Shown: positions 34,824 to 47,232, counted from the stretch's first letter. The stretch is DNA of 64,000 bases from Saccharomonospora xinjiangensis XJ-54 (GCF_000258175.1 NZ_JH636049.1:1016982-1080981); one strand, 5' to 3'. Translations and numbers: made by a program. Notes: generated from the sequence alone by a model not told the origin.

Positions 34824-34988
34824 ATGGCCCGCAACGAGGTGCGCCAGCTCGTCAAGCTTCGTTCGACAGCGGGCACCGGCTACACGTACGTGACGCGCAA
34901 GAACCGCCGCAACGATCCCGAGCGCCTTGTGCTGCGCAAGTACGACCCCGTCGTCCGGCGGCACGTCGAGTTCAAGGAGGACCGTTGA
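34824..34988 (+). CDS. rpmG: Ribosomal protein L33 (zinc-independent)
   Basis: 54-residue L33 starting [19 protein letters not shown] and ending [12 protein letters not shown], with no cysteines, so it is the zinc-free type. The ATG follows the rpmB stop directly (TAG ATG), and its TGA overlaps the rpsN start (TGATG). The gene is short but its sequence and place between L28 and S14 are unmistakable. Confidence 0.93.
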   Translation: MARNEVRQLVKLRSTAGTGYTYVTRKNRRNDPERLVLRKYDPVVRRHVEFKEDR

Positions 34989-35293
34989 TGGCCAAGAAAT
35001 CCGCGATCGCCCGCAACAACCGGCGAAAGGTCATGGTGGCGCGGTACGCGGAGCGCAGAGCCGAACTCAAGGCCGTCATCCGCTCGCCGCGCTCCACACC
35101 GGAGGCGAAGGCCGCCGCCGTGTCGGCCCTGCAGGCCATGCCCCGCGACGCGAGCCGCACGCGTGTCCGCAACCGCGACGCGATCGACGGCCGCCCGCGC
35201 GGGTACGTCCGCGCGTTCGGCCTTTCCAGGATTCACCTGAGGGACCTGGCCCATCGGGGCGAGCTGCCCGGGGTCCGGAAATCGAGCTGGTGA
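34988..35293 (+). CDS. rpsN: Ribosomal protein S14 (zinc-independent, long form)
   Basis: 101-residue S14 of the long, cysteine-free class ([24 protein letters not shown] start, [30 protein letters not shown] end). The housekeeping actinobacterial S14 is a 61-residue zinc protein, so this copy is the zinc-sparing substitute. ATG 34988 overlaps the rpmG stop by one base, with AAGGAGG upstream inside rpmG. Confidence 0.94.
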   Translation: MAKKSAIARNNRRKVMVARYAERRAELKAVIRSPRSTPEAKAAAVSALQAMPRDASRTRVRNRDAIDGRPRGYVRAFGLSRIHLRDLAHRGELPGVRKSSW

Positions 35294-35304
35294 AGGAGAA
35301 ATCC

Positions 35305-35544
35305 ATGGTCAAGCGTGATCCGCGCGTCCCGCGACGCAAGCGGAATCTGCTGAGAGTCAACGGGGTCGTCGAGGCCGACTGGAAGGACACGGCGTTGCTT
35401 CGCCAGTTCATCTCCGACCGCGGCAAGATCCGCTCCCGGCGCGTGACGGGCCTGAGTCCGCAGGAACAGAAGCAGGTCGCGACCGCGATCAAGAACGCCC
35501 GCGAGATGGCGCTGCTCCCCTACCCCACGCCCCGGCGGATGTGA
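35305..35544 (+). CDS. rpsR: Ribosomal protein S18 (zinc-independent)
   Basis: 79-residue S18 ([19 protein letters not shown] start; [50 protein letters not shown] core). It lacks the Cys residues of the zinc-bound form. GAAGGAGAAA precedes ATG 35305. It is the last gene of the zinc-starvation operon and is followed by a long perfect hairpin. Confidence 0.94.
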   Translation: MVKRDPRVPRRKRNLLRVNGVVEADWKDTALLRQFISDRGKIRSRRVTGLSPQEQKQVATAIKNAREMALLPYPTPRRM

Positions 35545-35579
35545 CGCGGACCCACCGCGACGGCTCGTCCGCCACACCG

Positions 35580-35628
35580 GGCGGCGGACCGATCGGCCTG
35601 CCATCGTGCGGCCGATCGGTCCGCCGCC
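35580..35628. terminator. Bidirectional terminator with a perfect 19-bp stem
   Basis: GGCGGCGGACCGATCGGCC pairs base for base with GGCCGATCGGTCCGCCGCC around an 11-nt loop. It lies between rpsR and the convergent TetR gene and probably stops both. Confidence 0.8.
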
Positions 35629-35631
35629 GGT

Positions 35632-36225
35632 TCAGGACTTGTCTTCGGCTCTCGCGCCTCGCCGCTTCGGTCTGCCGAGCATCCGCCGTCCGATGTCGAA
35701 GAGATGGGTGCGCAGCGTTTCGTCGTCGAGGTCCGCTTGCTCCGGCGCGCCACCGGCGAGTGCGAGACCGGCCAGCATCACGTTGACGTTGATGGCCGTG
35801 GCCAGGTCGGGGTCGGGCCCCGCGAGCAGGGTCCGCATCCGCGCGGCGAAGTTCTCGACACCGTCGAGCGACCTCTCGATGGCACGCATGATCCCGGGGT
35901 CGCTGTTGAACAACGCGATGAGCGACCGGTACCGCACGATGATGTCCACGAAACCGCTGAGCGCCTGATCGATCTGCGCACCCCGGGTGCGTTGCCGCTC
36001 GGCCTCGTCCATGCGGGCGAGGAGTTCCTGGAGCGCGGGGGCCGCGACAGCCTCCGTGATCTCGTCCTTGGTCTTGAAGTGGTAGTAGACGGCCGCCTTT
36101 GTCACGCCGAGTTCGTCGGCGATCATCTGAAGCGACGTCCCCCCGACGCCGTGCTTGCTGAACAGCCGCAACGCCGTGGCAAGCAGGCGGGACCGGGTGT
36201 CATCCGCAGCGGTTCCGGCACTCAT
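35632..36225 (-). CDS. TetR-family transcriptional regulator
   Basis: 197-residue TetR regulator. The DNA-binding part is typical (RSRLLATALRLFSKHGVGGTSLQMIADELGVTKAAVYYHFKTKDEI, residues ~11-56); the C-terminal ligand domain is TetR-like. ATG 36225 follows GAGGAGGAA closely; the longer frame upstream is not favoured. It diverges from the MMPL transporter, with paired 16-bp repeats in between, so it most likely represses that transporter and releases it on binding a lipid or drug. Confidence 0.9.
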   Translation of the reverse strand: MSAGTAADDTRSRLLATALRLFSKHGVGGTSLQMIADELGVTKAAVYYHFKTKDEITEAVAAPALQELLARMDEAERQRTRGAQIDQALSGFVDIIVRYRSLIALFNSDPGIMRAIERSLDGVENFAARMRTLLAGPDPDLATAINVNVMLAGLALAGGAPEQADLDDETLRTHLFDIGRRMLGRPKRRGARAEDKS

Positions 36226-36331
36226 GGTTCCTCCTCGCGAGCATCCCGACCCTACGCCCCGCCTCGATGAGCGACCACACCTCGGCCTGCGGGAAGGCCG
36301 CGGGTTTCGGCTTCTGTTTCCCGGGTCACAC

Positions 36332-36370
36332 ACTTGCCGAACGGCTTAAACGGTACTTGCCGATCGGCTA
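36332..36370. promoter_or_regulatory. Paired operator-like repeats in the TetR/MMPL promoter
   Basis: ACTTGCCGAACGGCTT (36332-36347) and ACTTGCCGATCGGCTA (36355-36370) are two near-identical, partly palindromic 16-bp sites 23 bp apart, i.e. just over two helical turns. They lie upstream of a -10 hexamer TACTTT (36383-36388) for the MMPL gene. They are the best candidates for the TetR operator. Confidence 0.6.
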
Positions 36371-36421
36371 GCCTGCTGCGCATACTTTGCGTGAATTCGA
36401 TTCGCGTTGGGAGCATCCGTC

Positions 36422-38611
36422 TTGGCAACGTTTCTCGCCCGGCTCGGCCGCGCGTCCTTCCGGCGACGCCGCCTTGTCACCAGCCTGTGGGTGCTGCTGC
36501 TCGTGGTCTTCGGCGTCGGCGCCGTGACGCTGTCCGGACAGACCACCAACTCCGTGACCATTCCCGGCACGGAGGCGCAGCAGGCCATCGACCGCCTTGA
36601 GAACAAGTTCCCCGAAGCCGGAGTCGGCAAGGGCACGGTGAACGTCGCCGTCGCGCCGCCGGAAGAGGGCGGGCTCGATCCGAAGGCCGTGGCCGGTCTC
36701 GTCGAGGCACTCGGCAAGGCCCCGAACGTCGCCACCGTCGTCGATCCCTTCCAGGTCAAGGCGATCGCCCCCGACGGCTCCCTTGCCCTGGTCAAGGTCG
36801 TCTACCGGGTGCCGTCCCCCGAGGTGACCGACGCCGACCGCGACGCGTTGCAGGCCGCGGCCGAGCCGACGCGCGAGGCGGGCTGGACCGTCGAGTTCGG
36901 CGGGGACGCCATGCAGGGCGTCCCGGTCACCCAGCCCACCGAGGGCATCGGCGTGATCGTCGCCGCACTCGTTCTCGTCATGACTTTCGGGTCACTGCTC
37001 GCGGCCGGACTTCCCCTGCTCACGGCGTTGATCGGCGTCGGCATCGGCATGGCTGGCATCACCACGCTGTCCGGCTTCGTCGATCTCAACGCCAACACGC
37101 CGGTGCTCGCGCTGATGATCGGCCTCGCCGTCGGCATCGACTACGCGCTGTTCATCGTGTCGCGCCACCGCAGCGAACTCGAGGACGGGGCAAGTCCCGA
37201 GGACGCGGTCGCCATCGCCGTCGGCACCGCGGGCTCGGCCGTCGTGTTCGCCGGTCTCACCGTGATCATTGCCCTCGCGGGGCTCACCGTGGTCGGCATT
37301 CCGCTGCTCGGCCAGATGGGTCTCGCCGCCTCCGCGACGGTGGCCGTCGCCGTGCTCATCGCCGTCACCCTGCTTCCCGCCATGCTCGGCTTCGTGGGCA
37401 CCAAGGTGCTGGGCGGACGCATTCCGGGACTGCGCCGCACGGCGAAGTCCGGCCCCACCGCAGGTGAGCGGTGGGCAGGGCTCCTCGCCCGCCGCCGCAT
37501 CGTGATGCTGCTCGCGGCCGTTGCCGCCCTCGGTGTCCTCGCGGTGCCTGCCTCGGACATGCGGCTCGGCCTGCCCACGGACGCCACGGCCGCGCCTGAC
37601 TCGACACAGCACAAGGCGTACAACCTGATCAGTGAGAGCTTCGGCCCCGGTCTGAACGGCCCCCTCGTCGTCGTGCTCGACGTGGAGAAGGACCCGCAGG
37701 GCACGGCGCAGACCGCCATGCGGCGCATCGGCGCTCTCGACAACGTCGCCATGGTCACACCGCCGCAGTTCAACCGGGCTGCGGACACGGCACTGCTCAC
37801 GGTCATCCCCAAGACGGGGCCGCAAACGCAGGAGACCGAGGACCTCGTCACCGACATCCGGGACGCGAGTGGGGCGCTGAAAGCCGAGACCGGCGCCACG
37901 GTGTCGGTGACGGGTGCCACCGCCATGAACATCGACATCTCACGCACGATGTCCGACGCGCTGCTGCCCTATCTCGCGCTCATCGTGGGTCTCGCGTTTC
38001 TCCTGCTGATGCTCGTGTTCCGGTCGATTCTCGTGCCGCTCAAGGCGACGCTGGGCTTCCTCGGCTCCGTGGCCGCCACGTTCGGTGCGGTGGTGGCCGT
38101 GTTCCAGTGGGGCTGGCTCAGTGATCTACTCGGCGTCGATGCGACGGGGCCGATCATGAGTGTGCTCCCCGTGCTGCTGATCGGTGTGCTGTTCGGTCTC
38201 GCCATGGACTACCAGGTGTTCCTGGTGACGCGGATGCGAGAGGAACACGTCCACGGCAGCGAACCCGACCAGGCCATGATCGTCGGTTTCCAGCACGGCT
38301 CCCGTGTCGTCGTGGCCGCCGCGCTCATCATGATCAGTGTGTTCGCCGGGTTCGTCCTCGCCGAGTCGATCCTGATCCAGTCGATCGGGTTCGCGCTGGC
38401 GTTCGGTGTCGCCGTTGACGCCTTCGTGGTGCGGATGACGATCGTGCCCGCGCTGATGTCGCTGCTCGGCCGCAGCGCGTGGTGGCTGCCCCGCTGGCTG
38501 GACCGCATCCTGCCCAGCGTGGATGTCGAGGGGGAGAAGCTGGCCCACCGCACGAGCGGCGGCAACGGTGGTGCGGACGGCGACCGCGAACTGGAACCGC
38601 TGAAGCGCTAG
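36422..38611 (+). CDS. MMPL/RND-family transporter
   Basis: 729-residue RND-superfamily protein. Two membrane halves with about 12 TM segments are separated by periplasmic loops; the proton-relay Asp motifs are in IDYALFIVSRHRSELEDG (first half) and MDYQVFLVTRMREEHVHG (second half). MMPL proteins move lipids, mycolate-like precursors or drugs across the membrane. TTG 36422 is preferred to TTG 36407 because GGGAG lies 8 nt before it. The protein is slightly short for MmpL and has no C-terminal regulatory domain. Control by the divergent TetR is inferred. Confidence 0.88.
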   Translation: MATFLARLGRASFRRRRLVTSLWVLLLVVFGVGAVTLSGQTTNSVTIPGTEAQQAIDRLENKFPEAGVGKGTVNVAVAPPEEGGLDPKAVAGLVEALGKAPNVATVVDPFQVKAIAPDGSLALVKVVYRVPSPEVTDADRDALQAAAEPTREAGWTVEFGGDAMQGVPVTQPTEGIGVIVAALVLVMTFGSLLAAGLPLLTALIGVGIGMAGITTLSGFVDLNANTPVLALMIGLAVGIDYALFIVSRHRSELEDGASPEDAVAIAVGTAGSAVVFAGLTVIIALAGLTVVGIPLLGQMGLAASATVAVAVLIAVTLLPAMLGFVGTKVLGGRIPGLRRTAKSGPTAGERWAGLLARRRIVMLLAAVAALGVLAVPASDMRLGLPTDATAAPDSTQHKAYNLISESFGPGLNGPLVVVLDVEKDPQGTAQTAMRRIGALDNVAMVTPPQFNRAADTALLTVIPKTGPQTQETEDLVTDIRDASGALKAETGATVSVTGATAMNIDISRTMSDALLPYLALIVGLAFLLLMLVFRSILVPLKATLGFLGSVAATFGAVVAVFQWGWLSDLLGVDATGPIMSVLPVLLIGVLFGLAMDYQVFLVTRMREEHVHGSEPDQAMIVGFQHGSRVVVAAALIMISVFAGFVLAESILIQSIGFALAFGVAVDAFVVRMTIVPALMSLLGRSAWWLPRWLDRILPSVDVEGEKLAHRTSGGNGGADGDRELEPLKR

Positions 38612-38620
38612 CTGCTCCGG

Positions 38621-38659
38621 CGCTCCGGTCGCCCGCCGCTCCGGTGGGTGACCGGAGCG
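38621..38659. terminator. Terminator between MMPL and the his operon
   Basis: CGCTCCGGT / ACCGGAGCG stem with a 21-nt intervening loop, in the convergent gap after the MMPL stop. Confidence 0.55.
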
Positions 38660-38666
38660 GACAGCG

Positions 38667-38825
38667 CTAGGACGAGAGCCAGAGAACGGCGCCGCCTGCC
38701 GCGAGCACGGCAGCGGCGCCGATCGCCACGGCCATACCGCGCGACTTCTTCCACAAACTGAAGGCGCCACCCGCCAGAAACCCGGCCAGCGCGAACAGCA
38801 GCAGGCCGACGACCTCTCGCGACAC
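38667..38825 (-). CDS. Small membrane protein after hisB
   Basis: 52-residue protein with a hydrophobic N-terminal helix (VVGLLLFALAGFLAGGAFSLW), a short basic KKSRG loop and a second hydrophobic helix ending LWLSS. It is too short for standard ORF lists. GTG starts directly after the hisB stop (TAGGTG), so it is translated with the his operon. It resembles a generic two-helix membrane protein; I do not recognise a function. Confidence 0.65.
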   Translation of the reverse strand: MSREVVGLLLFALAGFLAGGAFSLWKKSRGMAVAIGAAAVLAAGGAVLWLSS

Positions 38826-41850
<3,025 letters not shown>

Positions 41851-41857
41851 ACCGTCT

Positions 41858-41863
41858 AGGGTA
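41858..41863 (-). promoter_or_regulatory. -10 element of the his operon (leaderless start)
   Basis: On the minus strand TACCCT (TANNNT) lies exactly 7 nt before the hisD ATG. This puts the transcript start at or next to the start codon and leaves no room for a leader attenuator. Confidence 0.55.
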
Positions 41864-42038
41864 CGAGGCGGGACCCCGTTCGCGACCGGGAGGTGGGCCG
41901 TGTTTCACAGGTCCGCCGTACCGGCTGCGCGGGGCGTGGCGCGGCGATCCGCCGCGTCGTCGTCGCGGGTAGCGCTGCTATCAGCTTCTCCGCCTTGCGC
42001 CTCCTCCACGCCTCACCCCGCTCGTACGGAGAGGACCT

Positions 42039-42866
42039 ATGAAACACGACCGAGCCGTGCTCCGAGTCGGCTTGTGCCAGCTCACATCCAGCGCCGATCC
42101 GGAGGAGAACCTCCGCCTTGTGCGTGAGTGGACGGCCTCCGCCTCCGCGAGAGGCGCCCGCGTCGTCGTGTTTCCCGAGGCCATGATGGCCCGGTTCGGA
42201 TCACCGTTGAAGCCGCTTGCCCAGCCCCTCGACGGACCGTGGGCTCTCGGGGTGAAAGGCATCGCCGACACCTTCGGCGTTGTCGTCGTGGCCGGCATGT
42301 TCACACCGGACGGCGATCGGGTGCGCAACACCCTGCTCATCACCGGCCTCGGCCACCACCTCGGCTACGACAAGATTCACCTCTACGACGCCTTCGGGTT
42401 CAAGGAGTCCGACACCGTGGCGGCGGGCACCGTGCCGGTGACCGTCACGGTGGACGGCGTCACCCTCGGTTTCGCCACCTGCTACGACGTCCGGTTTCCC
42501 GCGCTGTTCCAGGCACTGGCCCGTGACGGCAGCAGCGCCGTCGTGGTGTCCGCGTCCTGGGGCTCCGGCCCCGGCAAGCGCGAGCAGTGGGAACTGCTGG
42601 TGCGCGCCAGGGCTCTGGACTCGGGCGCGTGGGTCCTCGCCTGCGGGCAGGCCGATCCCGCGGCCACAGGCGCCGAGGTGCATCCGACAGCACCGACCGG
42701 GATCGGCCACTCCACCGTCGCCGACCCCTTCGGCCAGGTGAGCGCGCAGCTCGGCCCCGCACCGGAGCTGCTCGTGACCGACATCGACCCCGCCGTCGCC
42801 GAGAAGTCACGCACGGCCACCGCCGTGCTGGCCAACGGCAGACGGTTCACGAACGCGAGCCGCTGA
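42039..42866 (+). CDS. Nitrilase-superfamily amidohydrolase
   Basis: 275-residue carbon-nitrogen hydrolase. The catalytic triad is readable: Glu in VVFPEAMM (~residue 47), Lys in YDKIHLYDAFGFKES, and Cys in FATCYDVRFPALFQAL. The start MKHDRAVLRVGLCQLTS is typical. GGAGAGGA precedes ATG 42039. The sequence fits the deaminated-glutathione amidase / omega-amidase branch more than true nitrilases, but branch assignment is tentative. It faces the convergent nadC across 17 bp. Confidence 0.85.
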   Translation: MKHDRAVLRVGLCQLTSSADPEENLRLVREWTASASARGARVVVFPEAMMARFGSPLKPLAQPLDGPWALGVKGIADTFGVVVVAGMFTPDGDRVRNTLLITGLGHHLGYDKIHLYDAFGFKESDTVAAGTVPVTVTVDGVTLGFATCYDVRFPALFQALARDGSSAVVVSASWGSGPGKREQWELLVRARALDSGAWVLACGQADPAATGAEVHPTAPTGIGHSTVADPFGQVSAQLGPAPELLVTDIDPAVAEKSRTATAVLANGRRFTNASR

Positions 42867-42883
42867 GACCTGGCCGCGCCGCC

Positions 42884-43744
42884 TCACGCCTCGCGCAGAT
42901 CCATCCCGATGTCGAGCACCGGCGCGGAGTGGGTGAGCGCGCCCACAGCGAGGTAGTCCACGCCCGTATCCGCGTAGTCGCGGGCCACCGCGAGGGTCAG
43001 CCCTCCCGATGCTTCGAGCCGGGTCTTCGGCGACAGCCGATCACGCAGTTCCACGGCTCTCGCGCAGTCGCGAGGGCTGAAGTTGTCGAGCAGCACCTCG
43101 TCGGCGCCCGCGTCGAGCGCCTCCTGAAGCTGTGTCAGATCATCGACTTCGACTTCGCACGGCAGCTCACCGGCCCGTTCGCGGGCCAGCCGCAACGCCT
43201 CGGTCACCGAACCGGCCGCGACCACGTGGTTGTCCTTGATCAACACGGCGTCGCCGAGTCCCATGCGGTGGTTGACCCCGCCGCCGCAACGGACGGCGTA
43301 CTTCTCCAGCACCCGCAACCCCGGCAGGGTCTTGCGTGAGTCCCTGATCGCGCAGCCGGTTCCCGACACCGCCGCTACCCACGTCGCCGTCGCCGTCGCC
43401 ACGCCGGAGAGATGGCACAGCAGGTTCAGCGCCGTGCGCTCGGCCGTCAGCAGTCCCCGCACCGCTCCGCGTACCACGAGCGCGGGCTCGCCAGGCCGTA
43501 GCCCGCTTCCGTCCTCGCGGTGGGACACCACGTCGTAGCCATTCTGCCCGAGCACCGCGTCGAGCACGGCTGTCGCGACCCCGGCCCCCGCCAGCACTCC
43601 CTGCGCGCGAGGCGTGAACTCGGCGGTGGCCTTCGCCTTCTCAGACACCGTCGCCTGCGTGGTGACGTCCGGCCCGTACCGCAGGTCCTCCTCCAGCGCC
43701 GTGGTGACAACCCTGCTTACCTCGGCGACATCCAATTCGCTCAT
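42884..43744 (-). CDS. nadC: Quinolinate phosphoribosyltransferase
   Basis: 286-residue enzyme that joins quinolinate and PRPP to give nicotinate mononucleotide. Landmarks are EDLRYGPDVTTQATV, TAERTALNLLCHLSGVAT, RDSRKTLPGLRVLEKYAVRCGGG, HRMGLGDAVLIKDNHV, EVEVDDLTQLQEAL and EASGGLTL. ATG 43744 overlaps nadB (ATGA); the longer frame to 43954 is not needed. It is the last gene of nadA-nadB-nadC. Confidence 0.95.
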   Translation of the reverse strand: MSELDVAEVSRVVTTALEEDLRYGPDVTTQATVSEKAKATAEFTPRAQGVLAGAGVATAVLDAVLGQNGYDVVSHREDGSGLRPGEPALVVRGAVRGLLTAERTALNLLCHLSGVATATATWVAAVSGTGCAIRDSRKTLPGLRVLEKYAVRCGGGVNHRMGLGDAVLIKDNHVVAAGSVTEALRLARERAGELPCEVEVDDLTQLQEALDAGADEVLLDNFSPRDCARAVELRDRLSPKTRLEASGGLTLAVARDYADTGVDYLAVGALTHSAPVLDIGMDLREA

Positions 43745-45402
43745 GCCACGCCCTCCAGAATCGGGTCTGCCAGCACCGGTTGCCCCGACGGGTTCAACCG
43801 GACGGTCAGGCTGCGCCGCCACCCGGCGTCGTCGCGTTCGGGGTGATCCGACCGGACGTGACAGCCCCGTGATTCTGTGCGCGCGCTCGCCGAGGCGAGC
43901 AGCGCACGAGCCACGAGCGTGAGGGCGGCGTCCTCCACCGCCTCCACCGTCCACAACGGAGTATCGGAGGTGGAGACGTCGAGCACGGACCCTGCCACGG
44001 CCAGGCCCTCGGCATCCCTTCCGATACCCGCGTACCGGCTCATCAGCCGTTGCAGGAGCGACCGTTCGGCCACGGGAGACACCGGTACAGGGCCGGGTAC
44101 GGGCCCTGTACCGGTGTCAACGTCGGCGAGCCTGCCTTCCACCAGGTCCCGCGCCACCGCCTCGGCGGCCCTTCTCCCCATCACCAGCCCTTCGAGGAGG
44201 CTGTTGGAGGCGAGCCTGTTGGCGCCGTGCAGGCCGGTCCTCGCCACCTCACCCGCCGCGTAGAGGCCGGTGACCTCCGTCCTCCCGTGTGAGTCGGTGA
44301 CCACACCGCCGCACGAGAAATGCGCGGCAGGTGCTACCGGAATCGGCTCGCGCTCGGGGTCGATCCCGGCCTCGGCGCAGGCGGCGCGCACGGTGGGGAA
44401 CCGCTGCGCGAACCCCTCGACTCCTGTCGCGTCGAGGAAGACGTGGTCATCGACGCCGCCCGGAGCCGACGCGAGCCTGCGCGTGATGGCGGCCGACACC
44501 ACGTCGCGCGGCGCGAGATCGGCCAGCGGGTGCACACCTCGCATCACTCGCTCACCCTCCGCGTCCACGAGCACAGCCCCTTCACCGCGAACCGCCTCCG
44601 TCACAAGTGGACGTCGCCCCGTGCCGCCGGGCGTGTAGAGGACGGTGGGGTGGAACTGCACGAATTCGAGGTCGGCCACGCTCGCTCCGGCCCGCAGTGC
44701 CAGCGCGAGTCCGTCGCCTGTGGCGAGGTCCGGGTTCGACGTCGCCCGGTAGAGCTGGCCGATACCGCCCGTGGCCAGCAGCACCGCCCGCGTCCGCACG
44801 ACGCCGGGTGCGTGATCCGCCGCCGCCGCAAGGACTCGCAAACCACACACCTCGCCGGACGCGGTCGTGATCGCGTCAACGGCGACGTGCCTCTCTAGTA
44901 CCGGCAGTCCCTCCGCCGCGCTGACGAGGCAGCGCTGCACCTCGGCGCCCGTCGCGTCGCCACCGGCGTGGATCACCCGGAAGTCACTGTGACCGCCCTC
45001 GCGGGTGCGGGCGAGCCTGCCAGGCGACTCCTCGTCGAACCGGGCTCCCCTGCCGCGCAACCGCTCGACGGCCTCCGGACCTGCCTCGACCACCGTGCGG
45101 ACCGCGTCGGCATCGCACAGGCCGGCTCCCGCGGTGAGTGTGTCGGCGATGTGCGCGTCGAGCGAGTCGGCGCCGCTGCCACCTGTCTCGCCTGCCTCGT
45201 CGAGCACCACGGCGACGCCACCCTGCGCCCAGCGGGTGTTGCCATCACCGAGGCGGCCCTTCGTCACCACAAGGACGGAGAGTCCGAGTTCGGCGGCGCG
45301 CAGGGCCGCCGTCAACCCCGCGACGCCACTGCCGACGACCACAACGTCGGCGTCAGCCTCCCACGCAGTTTTCGACTGAGAGTCAAAAACTGGGAGTGTC
45401 AT
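43741..45402 (-). CDS. nadB: L-aspartate oxidase
   Basis: 553-residue FAD flavoprotein oxidising aspartate to iminoaspartate. The FAD loop is [19 protein letters not shown] (~residue 22), [11 protein letters not shown] follows, the substrate site is QFHPT (in [15 protein letters not shown]), and [29 protein letters not shown] is near the C-terminal third. The ATG overlaps the nadA stop (ATGA). An operator-like palindrome (45367-45391) lies inside the first codons, which may allow separate control. The active residues appear complete. Confidence 0.95.
   Translation of the reverse strand: MTLPVFDSQSKTAWEADADVVVVGSGVAGLTAALRAAELGLSVLVVTKGRLGDGNTRWAQGGVAVVLDEAGETGGSGADSLDAHIADTLTAGAGLCDADAVRTVVEAGPEAVERLRGRGARFDEESPGRLARTREGGHSDFRVIHAGGDATGAEVQRCLVSAAEGLPVLERHVAVDAITTASGEVCGLRVLAAAADHAPGVVRTRAVLLATGGIGQLYRATSNPDLATGDGLALALRAGASVADLEFVQFHPTVLYTPGGTGRRPLVTEAVRGEGAVLVDAEGERVMRGVHPLADLAPRDVVSAAITRRLASAPGGVDDHVFLDATGVEGFAQRFPTVRAACAEAGIDPEREPIPVAPAAHFSCGGVVTDSHGRTEVTGLYAAGEVARTGLHGANRLASNSLLEGLVMGRRAAEAVARDLVEGRLADVDTGTGPVPGPVPVSPVAERSLLQRLMSRYAGIGRDAEGLAVAGSVLDVSTSDTPLWTVEAVEDAALTLVARALLASASARTESRGCHVRSDHPERDDAGWRRSLTVRLNPSGQPVLADPILEGVA
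45367..45391. promoter_or_regulatory. Second NrtR-like operator, inside the nadB 5' coding end
   Basis: AGTTTTCGACT-GAG-AGTCAAAAACT is an almost perfect 25-bp palindrome (one mismatch) sharing GTTTTCG...AAAAC with the site between nadA and the regulator gene. It lies in the first codons of nadB, 11 nt after its start. Confidence 0.6.
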
Positions 45403-46406
45403 TCCCCACCACCAGGGTTGCCGATCTCCACCATCCGCCGCACCGAGGCGCGAGCCCGCTCCGCGATCCCGGGATCGACGTGGACCTCGTCGGCACCTTC
45501 CCGCAGCGACCTCAACAGCGCGGCCGGTGTGATCATCTTCATGTAGCGGCAGGACGCGCGATCATTCACCGCACGGAAGTCGATCTCGGGCGCCGCCTTG
45601 CGCAACTGGTGCAGCATCCCGACCTCGGTGGCGACGAGAACGGAGGTCGCCTTCGTGTCCCTCGCCGCGGTGAGCATGCCGCCCGTGGACAGGATCTTCA
45701 CCTTCTCCGACGGGACAGCACCCTCCCCCGCCAGGTACAGAGCCGACGTCGCACACCCGCACTCGGGGTGGATGAACAGGTCGGCATCGGGGTCCTCCGC
45801 AGCCCGCTCCGCGAGTTCAGGACCGTTGATACCGGCGTGCACATGACACTCACCTGCCCAGATGTGCAGGTTCTCCCTGCCGGTGACCCGCTTGACGTGG
45901 GCGCCGAGGAACTGGTCAGGGCAGAACAGGATCTCCCTGTCCTCGGGGATCGACGACACGACGTCAACGGCGTTCGAGGAGGTGCAGCAGATGTCCGTCT
46001 CGGCCTTCACCTCGGCCGTGGTGTTCACATAGGACACCACGACCGCACCGGGATGCCGCGACTTCCACTCTCGCAACTGCTCGCCCGTGATGGAATCGGC
46101 GAGCGAGCAACCCGCGCGTGCGTCGGGGATGAGCACGGTCTTCTCAGGAGAGAGGATCTTCGCGGTCTCCGCCATGAAGTGGACTCCGCAGAAGACGATT
46201 GTGGACGCCTCGCTCGACGCGGCGATGCGGCTCAACGCCAGCGAGTCACCGGTGTGGTCGGCGATCTCCTGGATCTCGGGCAACTGGTAGTTGTGCGCGA
46301 GCAGGACGGCGTCACGGCGACGAGCGAGTTCGCGCACCTCCTCGGCCCAGGCCGCGTCAGCCACGACCCCGCCGTAAGGGGTGAGCCCGTCCACGTGTGC
46401 CGTCAT
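45399..46406 (-). CDS. nadA: Quinolinate synthase
   Basis: 335-residue [4Fe-4S] enzyme condensing iminoaspartate with dihydroxyacetone phosphate to quinolinate. The cluster cysteines are visible in [25 protein letters not shown] and [37 protein letters not shown] is the conserved N-terminus. It starts the nadABC operon, with an NrtR-like operator directly upstream. Start ATG 46406. Confidence 0.96.
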   Translation of the reverse strand: MTAHVDGLTPYGGVVADAAWAEEVRELARRRDAVLLAHNYQLPEIQEIADHTGDSLALSRIAASSEASTIVFCGVHFMAETAKILSPEKTVLIPDARAGCSLADSITGEQLREWKSRHPGAVVVSYVNTTAEVKAETDICCTSSNAVDVVSSIPEDREILFCPDQFLGAHVKRVTGRENLHIWAGECHVHAGINGPELAERAAEDPDADLFIHPECGCATSALYLAGEGAVPSEKVKILSTGGMLTAARDTKATSVLVATEVGMLHQLRKAAPEIDFRAVNDRASCRYMKMITPAALLRSLREGADEVHVDPGIAERARASVRRMVEIGNPGGGE

Positions 46407-46420
46407 GGTGGTCCTCCGTT

Positions 46421-46445
46421 AGTTTTCGTCTTAGAATCGAAAACC
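46421..46445. promoter_or_regulatory. NrtR-like operator between nadA and the Nudix regulator
   Basis: AGTTTTCGTCT-TAG-AATCGAAAACC contains GTTTTCG-N9-CGAAAAC, a perfect outer dyad. It overlaps the regulator's -10 (TAGAAT, 46432-46437) and sits 15 nt upstream of the nadA start. The divergent layout fits autoregulated repression of NAD synthesis. Confidence 0.72.
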
Positions 46446-47228
46446 GTGCTCTCTCATATTAACAGCAGCAACCCCCTCGCACACGAGGTTCTCGCCGCGG
46501 TTCTCCAGGTGCGATGCGCCACACGCCCCGGCGTTCCCACAGGCGGCGACGACACCGTCGCTCTCCGGGTACTGCTGTGGCGGCGCGCGCTGGACCCGCA
46601 CATCGGCCGATGGTCACTGCCGGGTGGCAGGCTCCGCCCCGACGAGGACGTCGAGACGTCGATCCGCAGGCAATTGGCCGAGAAGGTGGATGTCAAAACG
46701 CTGTCCCACGTCGAGCAACTCGGCGTGTTCAGCGCCCCGGCACGGGTGCCGGGGCCGAGGGTCGTGGCGACGGCGTTCCTCGGGCTCATGCCGTCGGATC
46801 TCGACCCTGTGGTTCCGGAGGACACCGCGTGGCACGACGTCGATGCGCTGCCCCGCACCGCCTTCGACCACGCCGACATCGTGCTAGACGCCCGCGAACG
46901 GCTGCGCGCCAAACTCAGCTACACCAACCTGGGTTTCGCGCTCGCGCCACGAGAGTTCACGATCTCGACGTTGCGGGACCTCTACTCCGCCGCGCTCGGT
47001 CACTCCATCTCGGCCACGAACCTGCAACGTGTCCTCGCCCGCCGGGGAGTGCTGGTGCCGACGGGCCACACCGCGTCGCCGGGGCGGACAGGCGGGCGTC
47101 CCGCGGCGCTGTACCGGTTCGCACACCACGACCTGCGCGTGACGGACCCGTTCGCGGTGTTCCGCCCTCCCGCCTCTCCGAGGGGCCGCTCGCGAACGCG
47201 CGGCAGGACCGCCAAACCCGTAACGTGA
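46446..47228 (+). CDS. nrtR: NrtR-type Nudix-related transcriptional regulator
   Basis: 260-residue protein with an N-terminal Nudix-like domain (WSLPGGRLRPDEDVETSIRRQLAEKVDV; the Nudix box is degenerate, so ligand binding rather than hydrolysis is expected) and a C-terminal winged helix (FTISTLRDLYSAALGHSISATNLQRVLARRGVL). NrtR senses ADP-ribose or related NAD products and represses NAD synthesis genes. GTG 46446 directly follows the operator and lies 8 nt after TAGAAT, hence leaderless. It is divergent from nadABC. The name follows the context and fold. Confidence 0.85.
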   Translation: MLSHINSSNPLAHEVLAAVLQVRCATRPGVPTGGDDTVALRVLLWRRALDPHIGRWSLPGGRLRPDEDVETSIRRQLAEKVDVKTLSHVEQLGVFSAPARVPGPRVVATAFLGLMPSDLDPVVPEDTAWHDVDALPRTAFDHADIVLDARERLRAKLSYTNLGFALAPREFTISTLRDLYSAALGHSISATNLQRVLARRGVLVPTGHTASPGRTGGRPAALYRFAHHDLRVTDPFAVFRPPASPRGRSRTRGRTAKPVT

Positions 47229-47232
47229 GGAC

